DNA of 64,000 nt from Mesorhizobium sp. (lineage in GTDB: Bacteria > Pseudomonadota > Alphaproteobacteria > Rhizobiales > Rhizobiaceae), in assembly GCA_004017275.1 (NCBI GenBank), contig SAKE01000014.1:108563-172562 (forward strand). The letters are read 5' to 3'. The translations under genes and the position numbers were made by a program. How positions within the stretch are numbered: the first letter of the stretch is position 1; every line of letters starts with the position of its first letter. Shown here in pieces: positions 24,325 through 31,965 of the stretch. The notes under the pieces are model-generated. The model was not told where the DNA came from. It was given only the letters and a program-made list of their open reading frames with translations, and searched no databases.

Positions 24325-25638
24325 CTAGCCCCGCGCAATCGCATGGAAGAAGGTGCCGCTGACATGGCCGCGCCGATAGCCTGAGGCGCCGATAGGATTT
24401 CCCTGACCGTCGGCGAGGTAGGCCAACGGCTCGTCATTGCCGGTAGCGGTCATCTGCGCATAGTGGAATTCGTGCCCACGGATCAGCGCGCCGGCCGAGC
24501 CCAGCGGACAATCGGCGCGCAGCCGCGCCTCGCGATAGCCGAGATTCATCTTGCGCCTGGCGAAGCTGGTGGAATGGCCGAGCAGGCCGAGCATCGCATG
24601 CGTCTCGCCCGAAGCATCTTCCAGCGCTTCACCGAGCACCATGAAGCCACCGCACTCGCCATGGATTGGCTTCGTCGCGGCAAATTTTGCCATTCCGGCT
24701 CTGAAAATCTCTGCTGCAGCGAGCCGGCCGGCGTGAAGCTCGGGATAGCCGCCGGGCAGCCAGCAGACATCGCAGCCCTCGTCGGGCGCTTCGTCGGCGA
24801 GCGGCGAGAACGGGACGATTTCAGCACCCGCCCTGCGCCAGTAGGCGGCGACATGCGGATAGAGGAAGGTGAAGGCGGCATCCTCGGCCAGTGCGATGCG
24901 CTGGCCGGGAGGCGCCAGCGCGTCATCGAAACTGCCGGGCGCCGGGGTGAGGGGGGTCGCCAGGGCCATGATGGCATCGAGATCGAGCGACTTTTCGGCC
25001 ATGTCGGCCAGCCGGTCGAGATGCGCCATCAGGTCGTCATATTCGCCGGCCTGGACGAGGCCGAGATGGCGCTCGGGCAGGTTGAGCGTGGGGTCGCGCA
25101 GGATGGCGCCAACCACCGGCAGGCCGATCGCCTCGATGGCGTCGCCCGACAGCCGGCGGTGGCGCTCGCTGCCCAGCCGGTTAAGCACGACGCCGGCCAT
25201 GCGGACATCCGGATCGTAGGTGGCAAAACCCTTGGCGACGGCGGCTGCCGTGGTCGACTGGCCGGAGACGTCGAGCACCAGCAGCACCGGCAGTCCGTAG
25301 AGCCGGGCGAGATCGGCCGCCGAGCCGGTGCGCCCCGGCGAGGCCGGAATGCCGTCGAACAAGCCCATGGCGCTTTCGAGGATGACGAAATCGGTATCGT
25401 CGGCTGCCTGTGCGGCGAGCGCGTTGAGCAGCGACGGCGGCATCGCCCAACTGTCGAGATTGACGCCGGAAAGTCCCGTGGCGGCGGTGTGGAAGCCGGG
25501 GTCGATATAGTCGGGGCCGGATTTGGCGCCGCGCACTTTCAACCCACGCCGGGTGAGCGCGCGTAAAATGCCGATGGTGACGCTGGTCTTGCCGGAGCCG
25601 GAGCGCGGCGCGCCGATGATGATCGCGCGGGCCGTCAT
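24325..25638 (-). CDS. cobB: Hydrogenobyrinic acid a,c-diamide synthase
   Basis: CobB amidates the a and c side chains of hydrogenobyrinic acid using glutamine and ATP before cobalt insertion in the aerobic pathway. The 437-residue protein has the N-terminal ATP-binding GAPRSGSGKTSVTIGIL (P-loop), DYIDPGFH, and a C-terminal class I glutamine amidotransferase domain with LPGGYPELH, the nucleophile in GECGGFMVLGE and the His in RGHEFHYA. Its ATG overlaps the cobA stop in ATGA, so the two are translationally coupled. Confidence 0.95.
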   Translation of the reverse strand: MTARAIIIGAPRSGSGKTSVTIGILRALTRRGLKVRGAKSGPDYIDPGFHTAATGLSGVNLDSWAMPPSLLNALAAQAADDTDFVILESAMGLFDGIPASPGRTGSAADLARLYGLPVLLVLDVSGQSTTAAAVAKGFATYDPDVRMAGVVLNRLGSERHRRLSGDAIEAIGLPVVGAILRDPTLNLPERHLGLVQAGEYDDLMAHLDRLADMAEKSLDLDAIMALATPLTPAPGSFDDALAPPGQRIALAEDAAFTFLYPHVAAYWRRAGAEIVPFSPLADEAPDEGCDVCWLPGGYPELHAGRLAAAEIFRAGMAKFAATKPIHGECGGFMVLGEALEDASGETHAMLGLLGHSTSFARRKMNLGYREARLRADCPLGSAGALIRGHEFHYAQMTATGNDEPLAYLADGQGNPIGASGYRRGHVSGTFFHAIARG

Positions 25639-26453
25639 GCTTGTCCCGCCAGTGCCGCGCGCATGGCAACGATGCCGCCGACGACGATCAGCGCCGGCGA
25701 GGCGAGACCGGCGGCGGCCGCTTCCTCGGCGATGGTGGCGAGAGTGGCGACGACGGTTCGCTCCTGCGGTGTCGTCGCGGCGACGATCACCGCCGCCGGT
25801 GTCGACGGCGCCAGCCCGCCATCCAGCAGTGCCGCGGCGATGAGAGGCAGGTTGGCCATGCCCATATAGATGACGACAGGCTGGCCGGTGCGGGCGATTG
25901 CTGCCCAGTCGATATCGTCATCGGTGCCGGCGGCATGGCCGGTGGCCAGGATCACAGCCTTGTTGATGCCGCGCATGGTGGCCGGAATGCCGGTTGCGGC
26001 CAGCGCGCTGAGCCCCGATGTCAGGCCGGGCAGCACACGAAACGGGATCGCTTCCCGCGCGAGCGCCAGAGCTTCTTCGCCGCCACGGCCGAAAATATAG
26101 GGATCGCCGCCCTTCAGCCTGACGACGCGGCGGCCGTCGCGCGCCAGCCGCACCAAAAGGGCGGTGATGTCATCCTGTTTCATCGACGGTTTTCCGCCGC
26201 GTTTGCCGGCAAAGAAAAGCTCGGCCTTCTCGGCAACAGCAACGACATCCGATGAGACCAGCGCGTCGTAGACAACCGCATCCGCCTCGGCCAACGCCGC
26301 CAGCACTTCCAAGGTCAGGCAGCCGGGGTCGCCGGGGCCGGCGCCGGCCAGCCAGACATGGCCCGGTTCGAGCCGGCGCGGCTTGAAATTCAGCCGGGAC
26401 AAGGCTTTTTCGAGCGTGGCGTTTTCGCCGGTATTTTTGGTGCTGCCGCTCAC
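25635..26453 (-). CDS. cobA: Uroporphyrinogen-III C-methyltransferase
   Basis: CobA (SUMT) adds methyl groups at C2 and C7 of uroporphyrinogen III with S-adenosylmethionine, making precorrin-2, the entry to B12 and siroheme. The 272-residue product has WLAGAGPGDPGCLTLEVL, the C-terminal-domain RLKGGDPYIFGRGGEE and GINKAVILATGH, all standard. The start is the GTG at 26453, overlapping the cobM stop as GTGA. The frame is open for 168 codons more but that part is shadow sequence inside cobM. It has no CysG-type fused domains. Confidence 0.95.
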   Translation of the reverse strand: MSGSTKNTGENATLEKALSRLNFKPRRLEPGHVWLAGAGPGDPGCLTLEVLAALAEADAVVYDALVSSDVVAVAEKAELFFAGKRGGKPSMKQDDITALLVRLARDGRRVVRLKGGDPYIFGRGGEEALALAREAIPFRVLPGLTSGLSALAATGIPATMRGINKAVILATGHAAGTDDDIDWAAIARTGQPVVIYMGMANLPLIAAALLDGGLAPSTPAAVIVAATTPQERTVVATLATIAEEAAAAGLASPALIVVGGIVAMRAALAGQA

Positions 26454-27214
26454 AATCCGTCCCGTCCGCGAAAACGCCGCTGGTAATGGGCGTCGTACAA
26501 TGAACTCTCGCCAAAACCTTCCGCCGCCAGCGAGCGGCCGACGAAGATGATTGCCGTGCGCTCCATCGGGTCGGCGGCGAGCAGCGCCTCGATCGTCGCC
26601 AGCGTGCCGGTCAGCACACGCTCGTCCGGCCAGGAGGCGCGGAAGACGATCGACGCCGGGCAATCGCCGCCATAATGCGGTGTTAGCTCGGCGACGACGC
26701 GGTCGATGGCGTGGATGGCAAGATGAATGGCCAGCGTGGCGCCGGTGCGGCCGAAGCCGGCCAGCGTTTCGCCGGGCGGCATTTTTGACGCGCGGCCGGA
26801 GATGCGGGTCAGCACCAGGCTTTGCGCGATCTCGGGAATGGTCAGCTCGCGGCGAAGTGCTGCGGCAGCTGCGGCGAAGGAGGGCACGCCCGGCGTCAGC
26901 GTGTAGGGGATGCCATGTTTTTCCAGCCGGCGGATCTGCTCGGCAACGGCGCTCCATACAGACAGATCGCCGGAATGCAGGCGGGCGACATCATGGCCTG
27001 ATTTGTGGGCCGCGACATATTCGGCCTCGATCTCGTCGAGCGACATCGGTGCGGTGTCGATCAGCCTTGTCCCCGGCGCGCAGTGCTGCAAAAGCTCGGG
27101 CGCGACGATCGAACCGGCATGCAGGCAGACCGGGCAGCTTGCCAAGAGTCTCGCGCCGCGCAGCGTGATGAGGTCGGCGGCACCCGGACCGGCGCCGATG
27201 AAATGGACGGTCAT
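26450..27214 (-). CDS. cobM: Precorrin-4 C(11)-methyltransferase
   Basis: CobM methylates C11 of precorrin-4 to give precorrin-5 in the aerobic corrin pathway. The 254-residue protein is a single SUMT-fold methyltransferase with VHFIGAGPGAADLITLRG at the start and RLHSGDLSVWSAVAEQ in the active site; RISGRASKMP and YGGDCPASIV match the CobM subgroup. Its ATG overlaps the cobE stop (27211-27214), a coupled junction. It follows cobE and precedes cobA. Confidence 0.95.
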   Translation of the reverse strand: MTVHFIGAGPGAADLITLRGARLLASCPVCLHAGSIVAPELLQHCAPGTRLIDTAPMSLDEIEAEYVAAHKSGHDVARLHSGDLSVWSAVAEQIRRLEKHGIPYTLTPGVPSFAAAAAALRRELTIPEIAQSLVLTRISGRASKMPPGETLAGFGRTGATLAIHLAIHAIDRVVAELTPHYGGDCPASIVFRASWPDERVLTGTLATIEALLAADPMERTAIIFVGRSLAAEGFGESSLYDAHYQRRFRGRDGL

Positions 27215-27711
27215 GGCGCATCTCCGCTGATGGCGATGGCGCAGGTGACCGGGCCGAGCACCGTGCGAGGGCCGAGCAGTTTTGCGCCGGTGCCGGCCAC
27301 GGCAAGCGCGGACGCCTCGGAAACCGACGGCGTGCCGGCGAGTTCTTGCGAGAGGTTGCGCGAGGCGGCCCCCTCATCCGGCCCTTCGTGCCACCTTCTC
27401 CCCGCGGGGGAGAAGAGACTGGCGGCGACGCTGGTAGTCTCCTCTCCCCTAGGGGAGAGGTCGGCCGAGCGAAGCGGAGGTCGGGTGAGGGGGAGCGGCG
27501 ATTCGGCGCCGGCAACATCCACCACTATAACGGGGAGGTCGAGTTTACGGCCGGCAGCGAAAATGGCCTCTTCGTTGCGTTTGAACTCGACAGTCGCCAG
27601 TGCTGACAGCGCCGTCATCGTCAGCCCATGCGCTTCGAGCGCGGTTTCGATCGCCGCAAGCACGTCCTCGACACGCACGCCCTTTCGGCAGCCTATGCCT
27701 GCGACCATCAT
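27211..27711 (-). CDS. cobE: CobE/CbiG-C-type cobalamin protein with a repeat-derived insert
   Basis: CobE is a small protein related to the C-terminal domain of CbiG and is needed in the aerobic pathway, although its exact step is not settled. Here MVAGIGCRKGVRVEDVLAAI and ATVEFKRNEEAIFAAGRKL form the first half and GTPSVSEASALAVAG and the final VTCAIAIS the second half. Between them about 46 residues are encoded by a palindromic repeat, so the protein is 166 residues rather than about 120. The start at 27711 overlaps the cobL stop (ATGATG across TGA); the frame allows 27729. Confidence 0.85.
   Translation of the reverse strand: MMVAGIGCRKGVRVEDVLAAIETALEAHGLTMTALSALATVEFKRNEEAIFAAGRKLDLPVIVVDVAGAESPLPLTRPPLRSADLSPRGEETTSVAASLFSPAGRRWHEGPDEGAASRNLSQELAGTPSVSEASALAVAGTGAKLLGPRTVLGPVTCAIAISGDAP
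27368..27495. repeat. Palindromic element inserted in frame in cobE
   Basis: The element starts CCCCCTCATCCGGCC, carries CCACCTTCTCCCC facing GGGGGAGAAG, and ends with AGGTCGGGTGAGGGGG. It has no stop in the cobE frame and yields peptide with PLTRPPLRSADLSPRGEE and LFSPAGRRWHEGPDEGAA. It belongs to the same family as the elements at 28943-29060 and 63953-64000. Boundaries are approximate. Confidence 0.75.
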
Positions 27712-28934
27712 GGCTTCACCCAGCTCCATTGCGTGACCGGCATGGCCGGCCGCCAGGCCTGCATCGAGCCAACCGGCGAGGCCCGGGAGATGTTTATCCG
27801 CGTGAGATCGCCGCCGAGCTTCGTATGCTGGGCAAGAAGCAGGGCTTCCATCTCCAGCGTCACCGCGTTGGCCACAAGACGGCCGCCGGTGCGGAGCGCC
27901 TTGATGGCTGCGTTCAAGACGCCGGTGTCGCTGCCGCCGCCGCCGATGAAGATCGCGTCAGGCGTATCCAGTCTGGCAAGCGCCTTGGGTGCCGCGCCTT
28001 CCACCACGACAAGGCCGGGAACGCCACAGGCGGCGGCGTTGTGGCCAATGCGGGCGGCGCGGGTCGCGTCGGCTTCGATGGCAATAGTGCGCATCGAAGG
28101 GTGGGCCAGCATCCATTCGATGCCGATGGAACCGGAGCCGGCGCCGATGTCCCACAGCAATTCGCCGCGCCTCGGCGCCAGCGCCGACAGGGTGATCGTA
28201 CGGATTTCGCGCTTGGTGATCTGGCCGTCATGGTCGAACAGATGATCGGCAAGGCCAGATGTGAGCGGCAGCACGCGCGCGTCGGGACCAGATTCAACTT
28301 CGACCGCCAGCACGTTGAGCGGATTGATGTTTTCGAGATCGAAGGCATCGGCACGCGCCGAGCGCTGGGTCTCGTTCGGCCCGCCCAGCGCCTCCAGGAT
28401 CGTCAGCCGCGACGCGCCGAAGTCGAGTTCCGTGAGCAGGCGCGCAATTGCGGCGGGGGCCTCGGCGTCCGAGGTCAGTGCTAAAATGCGCGCGCGTGGC
28501 TGCAGCAGCGGCCGGATCAGGTCGAGCGGACGGCCATGCAGCGAGACGGTTTCGATGTCCTGCAGCGCCCAGCCAAGCCGGGCGGCCGCAAGCGAAACAG
28601 CTGATGGCGCGGGGATGACATGCATCTCTTGTGCCTTCACCTTGCGGGCGAGGGTGGTGCCGACACCATGGAAGAACGGATCGCCGGAAGCGAGCACGCA
28701 GACGCGCCTGCCGGCCAGCGTCAGCACATCAGCCATCTCGGCATCGAAAGGAACCGGCCAGGGGCGGGCCTCGCCCTTGGCGAAGGACGCGACCAGCGCC
28801 AGGTGCCGCTTGCCGCCGAAGATGATCTCCGCCTGGGCAATCCGCTGCTTGGCCTCGTCGCCGAGACCCGCTAAACCGTCCTCGCCGATACCGATGATGG
28901 TGAGCCATTTGGACGTTGGCTGATTTTTTGACAT
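27708..28934 (-). CDS. cobL: Precorrin-6Y C5,15-methyltransferase (decarboxylating)
   Basis: CobL methylates C5 and C15 of precorrin-6B and decarboxylates the acetate side chain at C12, giving precorrin-8X. The 408-residue fusion has an N-terminal CbiE-type domain (TIIGIGEDGLAGLG near residue 12, later VLASGDPFFHGVG) and a C-terminal CbiT-type domain with the SAM loop LLWDIGAGSGSIGIEW. The ATG at 28934 is chosen: homology begins there and the frame upstream runs through a repeat element. With that element directly before it, its promoter or ribosome site must lie in or at the edge of the repeat. Confidence 0.94.
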   Translation of the reverse strand: MSKNQPTSKWLTIIGIGEDGLAGLGDEAKQRIAQAEIIFGGKRHLALVASFAKGEARPWPVPFDAEMADVLTLAGRRVCVLASGDPFFHGVGTTLARKVKAQEMHVIPAPSAVSLAAARLGWALQDIETVSLHGRPLDLIRPLLQPRARILALTSDAEAPAAIARLLTELDFGASRLTILEALGGPNETQRSARADAFDLENINPLNVLAVEVESGPDARVLPLTSGLADHLFDHDGQITKREIRTITLSALAPRRGELLWDIGAGSGSIGIEWMLAHPSMRTIAIEADATRAARIGHNAAACGVPGLVVVEGAAPKALARLDTPDAIFIGGGGSDTGVLNAAIKALRTGGRLVANAVTLEMEALLLAQHTKLGGDLTRINISRASPVGSMQAWRPAMPVTQWSWVKP

Positions 28935-28942
28935 GTCGCGCC

Positions 28943-29060
28943 GCCCCTCATCCGCCTGCCGGCACCTTCTCCCCGTATAGTGACGGGGAGAAGGGGGAAG
29001 CTCCGACGCTGACGCCCCCCTCTGCCCGTTCTTCACGGGGAGAGGGTAAGGGTGAGGGGC
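28943..29060. repeat. Palindromic repeat filling the cobL-cobK divergent gap
   Basis: GCCCCTC at one end and GAGGGGC at the other enclose two smaller hairpins (CTTCTCCCCGTATAGTGACG with GGGGAGAAG, and CTCTGCCC with GGGGAGAGGG). The first 48 bases are identical to 63953-64000. It occupies nearly all of the 145 bases between the divergent cobL and cobK start codons. Confidence 0.82.
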
Positions 29061-29079
29061 AGCGCCGACGGGGTTCAAC

Positions 29080-29847
29080 ATGGTGCAAATGAAGAAAATT
29101 CTGATCCTCGGCGGCACCACCGAAGCCCGGCAACTGGCCGGGAAGCTGGTGGCGCGCGTCTCGGTCATGCTGTCGCTGGCCGGCCGCACCGAAAGCCCGG
29201 TCGCGCAAGGCGTGCCGGTGCGAAGCGGAGGCTTTGGCGGTGCCGAAGGGCTGGCCGCTTATCTCAGGGAAACAAGAACCGATCTGCTGATTGACGCCAC
29301 GCATCCCTATGCGGCGCAGATCTCCGCCAACGCCGCGCAAGCCGCGCGCATCGCCGGCGTGCCGATCCTTGCCCTGCGGCGCGCCGGCTGGGAGCCGGTC
29401 GAGGACGACCGCTGGACGCAGGTCGATACGTCTGGCGAGGCCGCGCCAGCGCTTGGACTGGCGCCGCGCCGCGTTTTTCTGGCTCTTGGCCGGCAAGAGG
29501 TAGCCGCCTTCGAGGCAGCACCGCAGCATCATTATCTCATCCGCAGCGTCGATCCCGTCGAGCCCAAGCTGGCCGTGCCCGATGCCGTCTATCTCTTGGC
29601 TCGTGGCCCGTTTCGCGAGGCGGAGGAACGCGCGCTGCTCGAAAGGCATCGCATCGATGTCGTCGTGTCCAAGAACAGCGGCGGCGCGGCGACCTATGGC
29701 AAGATTGCCGCGGCGCGGGCGCTTGGCATCGAGGTGGTCATGGTCCGCAGGCCGGCCTTGCCGGATGTGCCCTCGGCTGAAACCGTCGAAGCCTTGGCCG
29801 CGATGGTCGATCATTTCGTCGAGCCCGCTGCCGAACGCGGCGTGTAG
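29080..29847 (+). CDS. cobK: Precorrin-6A reductase
   Basis: CobK reduces precorrin-6A to precorrin-6B with NADPH. The 255-residue protein shows ILILGGTTEARQLAGKL at the start, the catalytic-site DATHPYAAQISANAAQAA, and the C-terminal VVSKNSGGAATYGKIAAARAL, all diagnostic. The ATG at 29080 is taken; MKKILI at 29089 is an equally good start. It is the only cob gene here on the plus strand: it is divergent from cobL and its last 37 bases overlap the end of cobJ, so any cobJ-to-cobL read-through transcript is antisense to it. Confidence 0.94.
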   Translation: MVQMKKILILGGTTEARQLAGKLVARVSVMLSLAGRTESPVAQGVPVRSGGFGGAEGLAAYLRETRTDLLIDATHPYAAQISANAAQAARIAGVPILALRRAGWEPVEDDRWTQVDTSGEAAPALGLAPRRVFLALGRQEVAAFEAAPQHHYLIRSVDPVEPKLAVPDAVYLLARGPFREAEERALLERHRIDVVVSKNSGGAATYGKIAAARALGIEVVMVRRPALPDVPSAETVEALAAMVDHFVEPAAERGV

Positions 29848-30575
29848 ACCAGCGCGGGCTTTTCACCGCGCTTGATGATCCGGGTTTCCGGCGAGCCGAT
29901 GATGATGCAGGTCGCCATGTCGGCCTTTTCAGCCTTGACATCGGCCAACAGAGTGACCTCGATGCGCTCGTCGGGGCGGCCGGCGGCGCGGCCGAAAATC
30001 ACCGGCGTGGTGCCAGGCAGGATGGCAGTGAGGCACTCGAAGGCGCGGCCAAGCTGCCAGGGGCGTGCCTTGCTGATCGGATTGTAGAGCGCGATGACGA
30101 AGCCGGCGCCGGCCGCCGCCAGCAGGCGCAGTTCGATCAGCTCCCACGGCTTCAGATTATCGGACAGCGAGATGGCGCAGAAATCATGGCCGAGCGGCGC
30201 GCCGATGCGGGCGGCAACCGCGAGCATGGCGGTGATGCCGGGCACGACGGCGACATCGACCGCGCGCCATTCGGTCGGACCGGCCTCGATCGCCTCGCAG
30301 ACGGCGGCCGCCATGGCGAACACACCGGGATCGCCGCCGGAAACCACGGCGACATCATGGCCCTGTGCGGCTTTGTCCAATGCGTCCTTGGAGCGGGCGA
30401 GTTCTTCGCGGTTGTCGGAAGCGACGCGGGTCTGGTCCTGGCGCAACTCCAGCCTGTCGAGATAGGGCTTGTAGCCGTAAAAGAATTTGGCCTCGGCAAC
30501 AGCACGGCTGGCTTCCGGCGTGACCTGATCGGCATTGCCGGGGCCGAGCCCGATGACGGTGAGACGGCCGCTCAT
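29811..30575 (-). CDS. cobJ: Precorrin-3B C(17)-methyltransferase
   Basis: CobJ methylates C17 and drives ring contraction of precorrin-3B to precorrin-4. The 254-residue protein begins LTVIGLGPGNADQVTPEA and has VVSGGDPGVFAMAAAVCEA and ALYNPISKARPWQL, as in the family. Its ATG overlaps the cobI stop (ATGA). Its 3' end overlaps the convergent cobK by 37 bases. Length is typical of single-domain CobJ, with no fused CbiG or CobE domain. Confidence 0.95.
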   Translation of the reverse strand: MSGRLTVIGLGPGNADQVTPEASRAVAEAKFFYGYKPYLDRLELRQDQTRVASDNREELARSKDALDKAAQGHDVAVVSGGDPGVFAMAAAVCEAIEAGPTEWRAVDVAVVPGITAMLAVAARIGAPLGHDFCAISLSDNLKPWELIELRLLAAAGAGFVIALYNPISKARPWQLGRAFECLTAILPGTTPVIFGRAAGRPDERIEVTLLADVKAEKADMATCIIIGSPETRIIKRGEKPALVYTPRSAAGSTK

Positions 30576-31330
30576 ACTTGACCTCCCGAAATGCCGGGGC
30601 GGCCGGACCAGCCGGCGACCAGCACGATGGCGAAGTAGGGCGCCTTGTCGTCCTGTTTGTCGGCAAGCTTCATCGACACGCTGCCAGCCATGGTGCCGCG
30701 CTCGACATAGACGGCGCGCGACAGCTTGGCCGTAGCTTCCAGCGCCCGCCTGATCTTGGGCAGGTTGCGGCCGACCTTCATGATGACGGCGGCATCGGTG
30801 TCAGCCAATCGGCGAGTCAGCTCGAACTCGCTCATCGTGCCGGGCAGAACCGTCAGCACATCGTCGCCCTGGACGATCGGAACACCGGTCTGCGACCAGC
30901 AGCCGGACATGGCGGTGACGCCGGGGATGACTTCGGTCGGGAAGCGATGGGCGAGGCGCACATGCAGATGCATGTAAGAGCCGTAGAAAAGTGGATCGCC
31001 CTCGGACAGCACGGCAACCATTTTTCCAGCTTCGAGGTGCTCGGCGACCTTCTCGGCCGACTCCTCGTAGAAAGCCGTGATCTGCGAGCGGTAGTCGTCG
31101 TGATCCTTGTCGATTTCGGTGGTGACGGGATAGAGCAGCGGCAGTTCGGTCATTTCTGGGCGGAACTGCGCTTCGACGATGGCGCGCGCGTTGCTGTTGT
31201 TCCCGCGCTTGGCGAAATAGGCCACGACATCGGCTTCCGCCAGGACCCGCGCGGCTTTCAGCGTCAGCAGTTCGGGGTCGCCGGGACCAGTGCCGACGCC
31301 GACAAGACGACCTTTGGCAAGCGCGTTCAC
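30572..31330 (-). CDS. cobI: Precorrin-2 C(20)-methyltransferase
   Basis: CobI methylates C20 of precorrin-2 to give precorrin-3A. The 252-residue product has GVGTGPGDPELLTLKAARVL near the start, VLSEGDPLFYGSYMHLHVRL, and VIPGVTAMSGCWSQTGVPI, all standard. The GTG at 31330 overlaps the cobH stop in GTGA. The frame is open further but that part is shadow of cobH. It is coupled to cobJ at the other end. Confidence 0.95.
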   Translation of the reverse strand: MNALAKGRLVGVGTGPGDPELLTLKAARVLAEADVVAYFAKRGNNSNARAIVEAQFRPEMTELPLLYPVTTEIDKDHDDYRSQITAFYEESAEKVAEHLEAGKMVAVLSEGDPLFYGSYMHLHVRLAHRFPTEVIPGVTAMSGCWSQTGVPIVQGDDVLTVLPGTMSEFELTRRLADTDAAVIMKVGRNLPKIRRALEATAKLSRAVYVERGTMAGSVSMKLADKQDDKAPYFAIVLVAGWSGRPGISGGQV

Positions 31331-31965
31331 AGGCCGGGCCTCGCCAATGAATTGAGCGCGGCGGCGGTCATGGCGCTGCCGCCAAGCCTGCCACGCACGA
31401 TGGCGTAGGGAACGCCGTAGGAATTCTCGGCCAGCGCATCCTTGGATTCGGCCGCACCGACGAAGCCGACCGGCATGCCGATGATGGCCGCGGGCTTTGG
31501 CGCGCCATCGCGCAACTTCTCCAGCAGATAGAAGAGTGCGGTCGGCGCATTGCCGATGGCGACCACCGAGCCCGCCATGCGCTCGCCCCACAGGTCGATC
31601 GCGGCAGCCGAGCGGGTGTTGCCGATCTCCCTGGCGATGTCGTGCGTGCGCGGATCGCGCAAGGTGCAGATCACCTCGTTGCCGGCCGGCAGCCTGGCGC
31701 GGGTGACGCCATGCGAGACCATTTCCGCGTCACAGAAAATCGGCGCGCCAGCCGCTAGAGCGGTGCGCGCTGCGGCAACGAAATCGGTGGAGAAGACAAA
31801 GTGCCTGGCGGCCTCGACCTGTCCGCAGGCGTGGATCATGCGGATGGCGACATCGGCCTCGGCTTCGGAAAAGCGCGACAGATCAGTCTCGGCGCGGATG
31901 ATGGCGAAGGAGCGCTCGTAGATCGCCGTGCCGTCATGGATGTAGTCGTAGGCGGCCATGCTCAT
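31327..31965 (-). CDS. cobH: Precorrin-8X methylmutase
   Basis: CobH moves the C11 methyl group of precorrin-8X to C12, giving hydrogenobyrinic acid. The 212-residue product has the catalytic His in DAEMVSHGVTR, the conserved YDYIHDGTAIYERSFAIIRAE at the start (first residues after MSMAA) and IIGMPVGFVGAAESK. The ATG overlaps the cobG stop. No insert was found in this gene. Confidence 0.95.
   Translation of the reverse strand: MSMAAYDYIHDGTAIYERSFAIIRAETDLSRFSEAEADVAIRMIHACGQVEAARHFVFSTDFVAAARTALAAGAPIFCDAEMVSHGVTRARLPAGNEVICTLRDPRTHDIAREIGNTRSAAAIDLWGERMAGSVVAIGNAPTALFYLLEKLRDGAPKPAAIIGMPVGFVGAAESKDALAENSYGVPYAIVRGRLGGSAMTAAALNSLARPGL

Noticed and set aside
25635..26957. Extended cobA reading frame of 440 codons suggesting a fusion protein
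   Set aside because: The upstream 168 codons are the shadow of cobM in another frame; CobA begins at the GTG overlapping the cobM stop.
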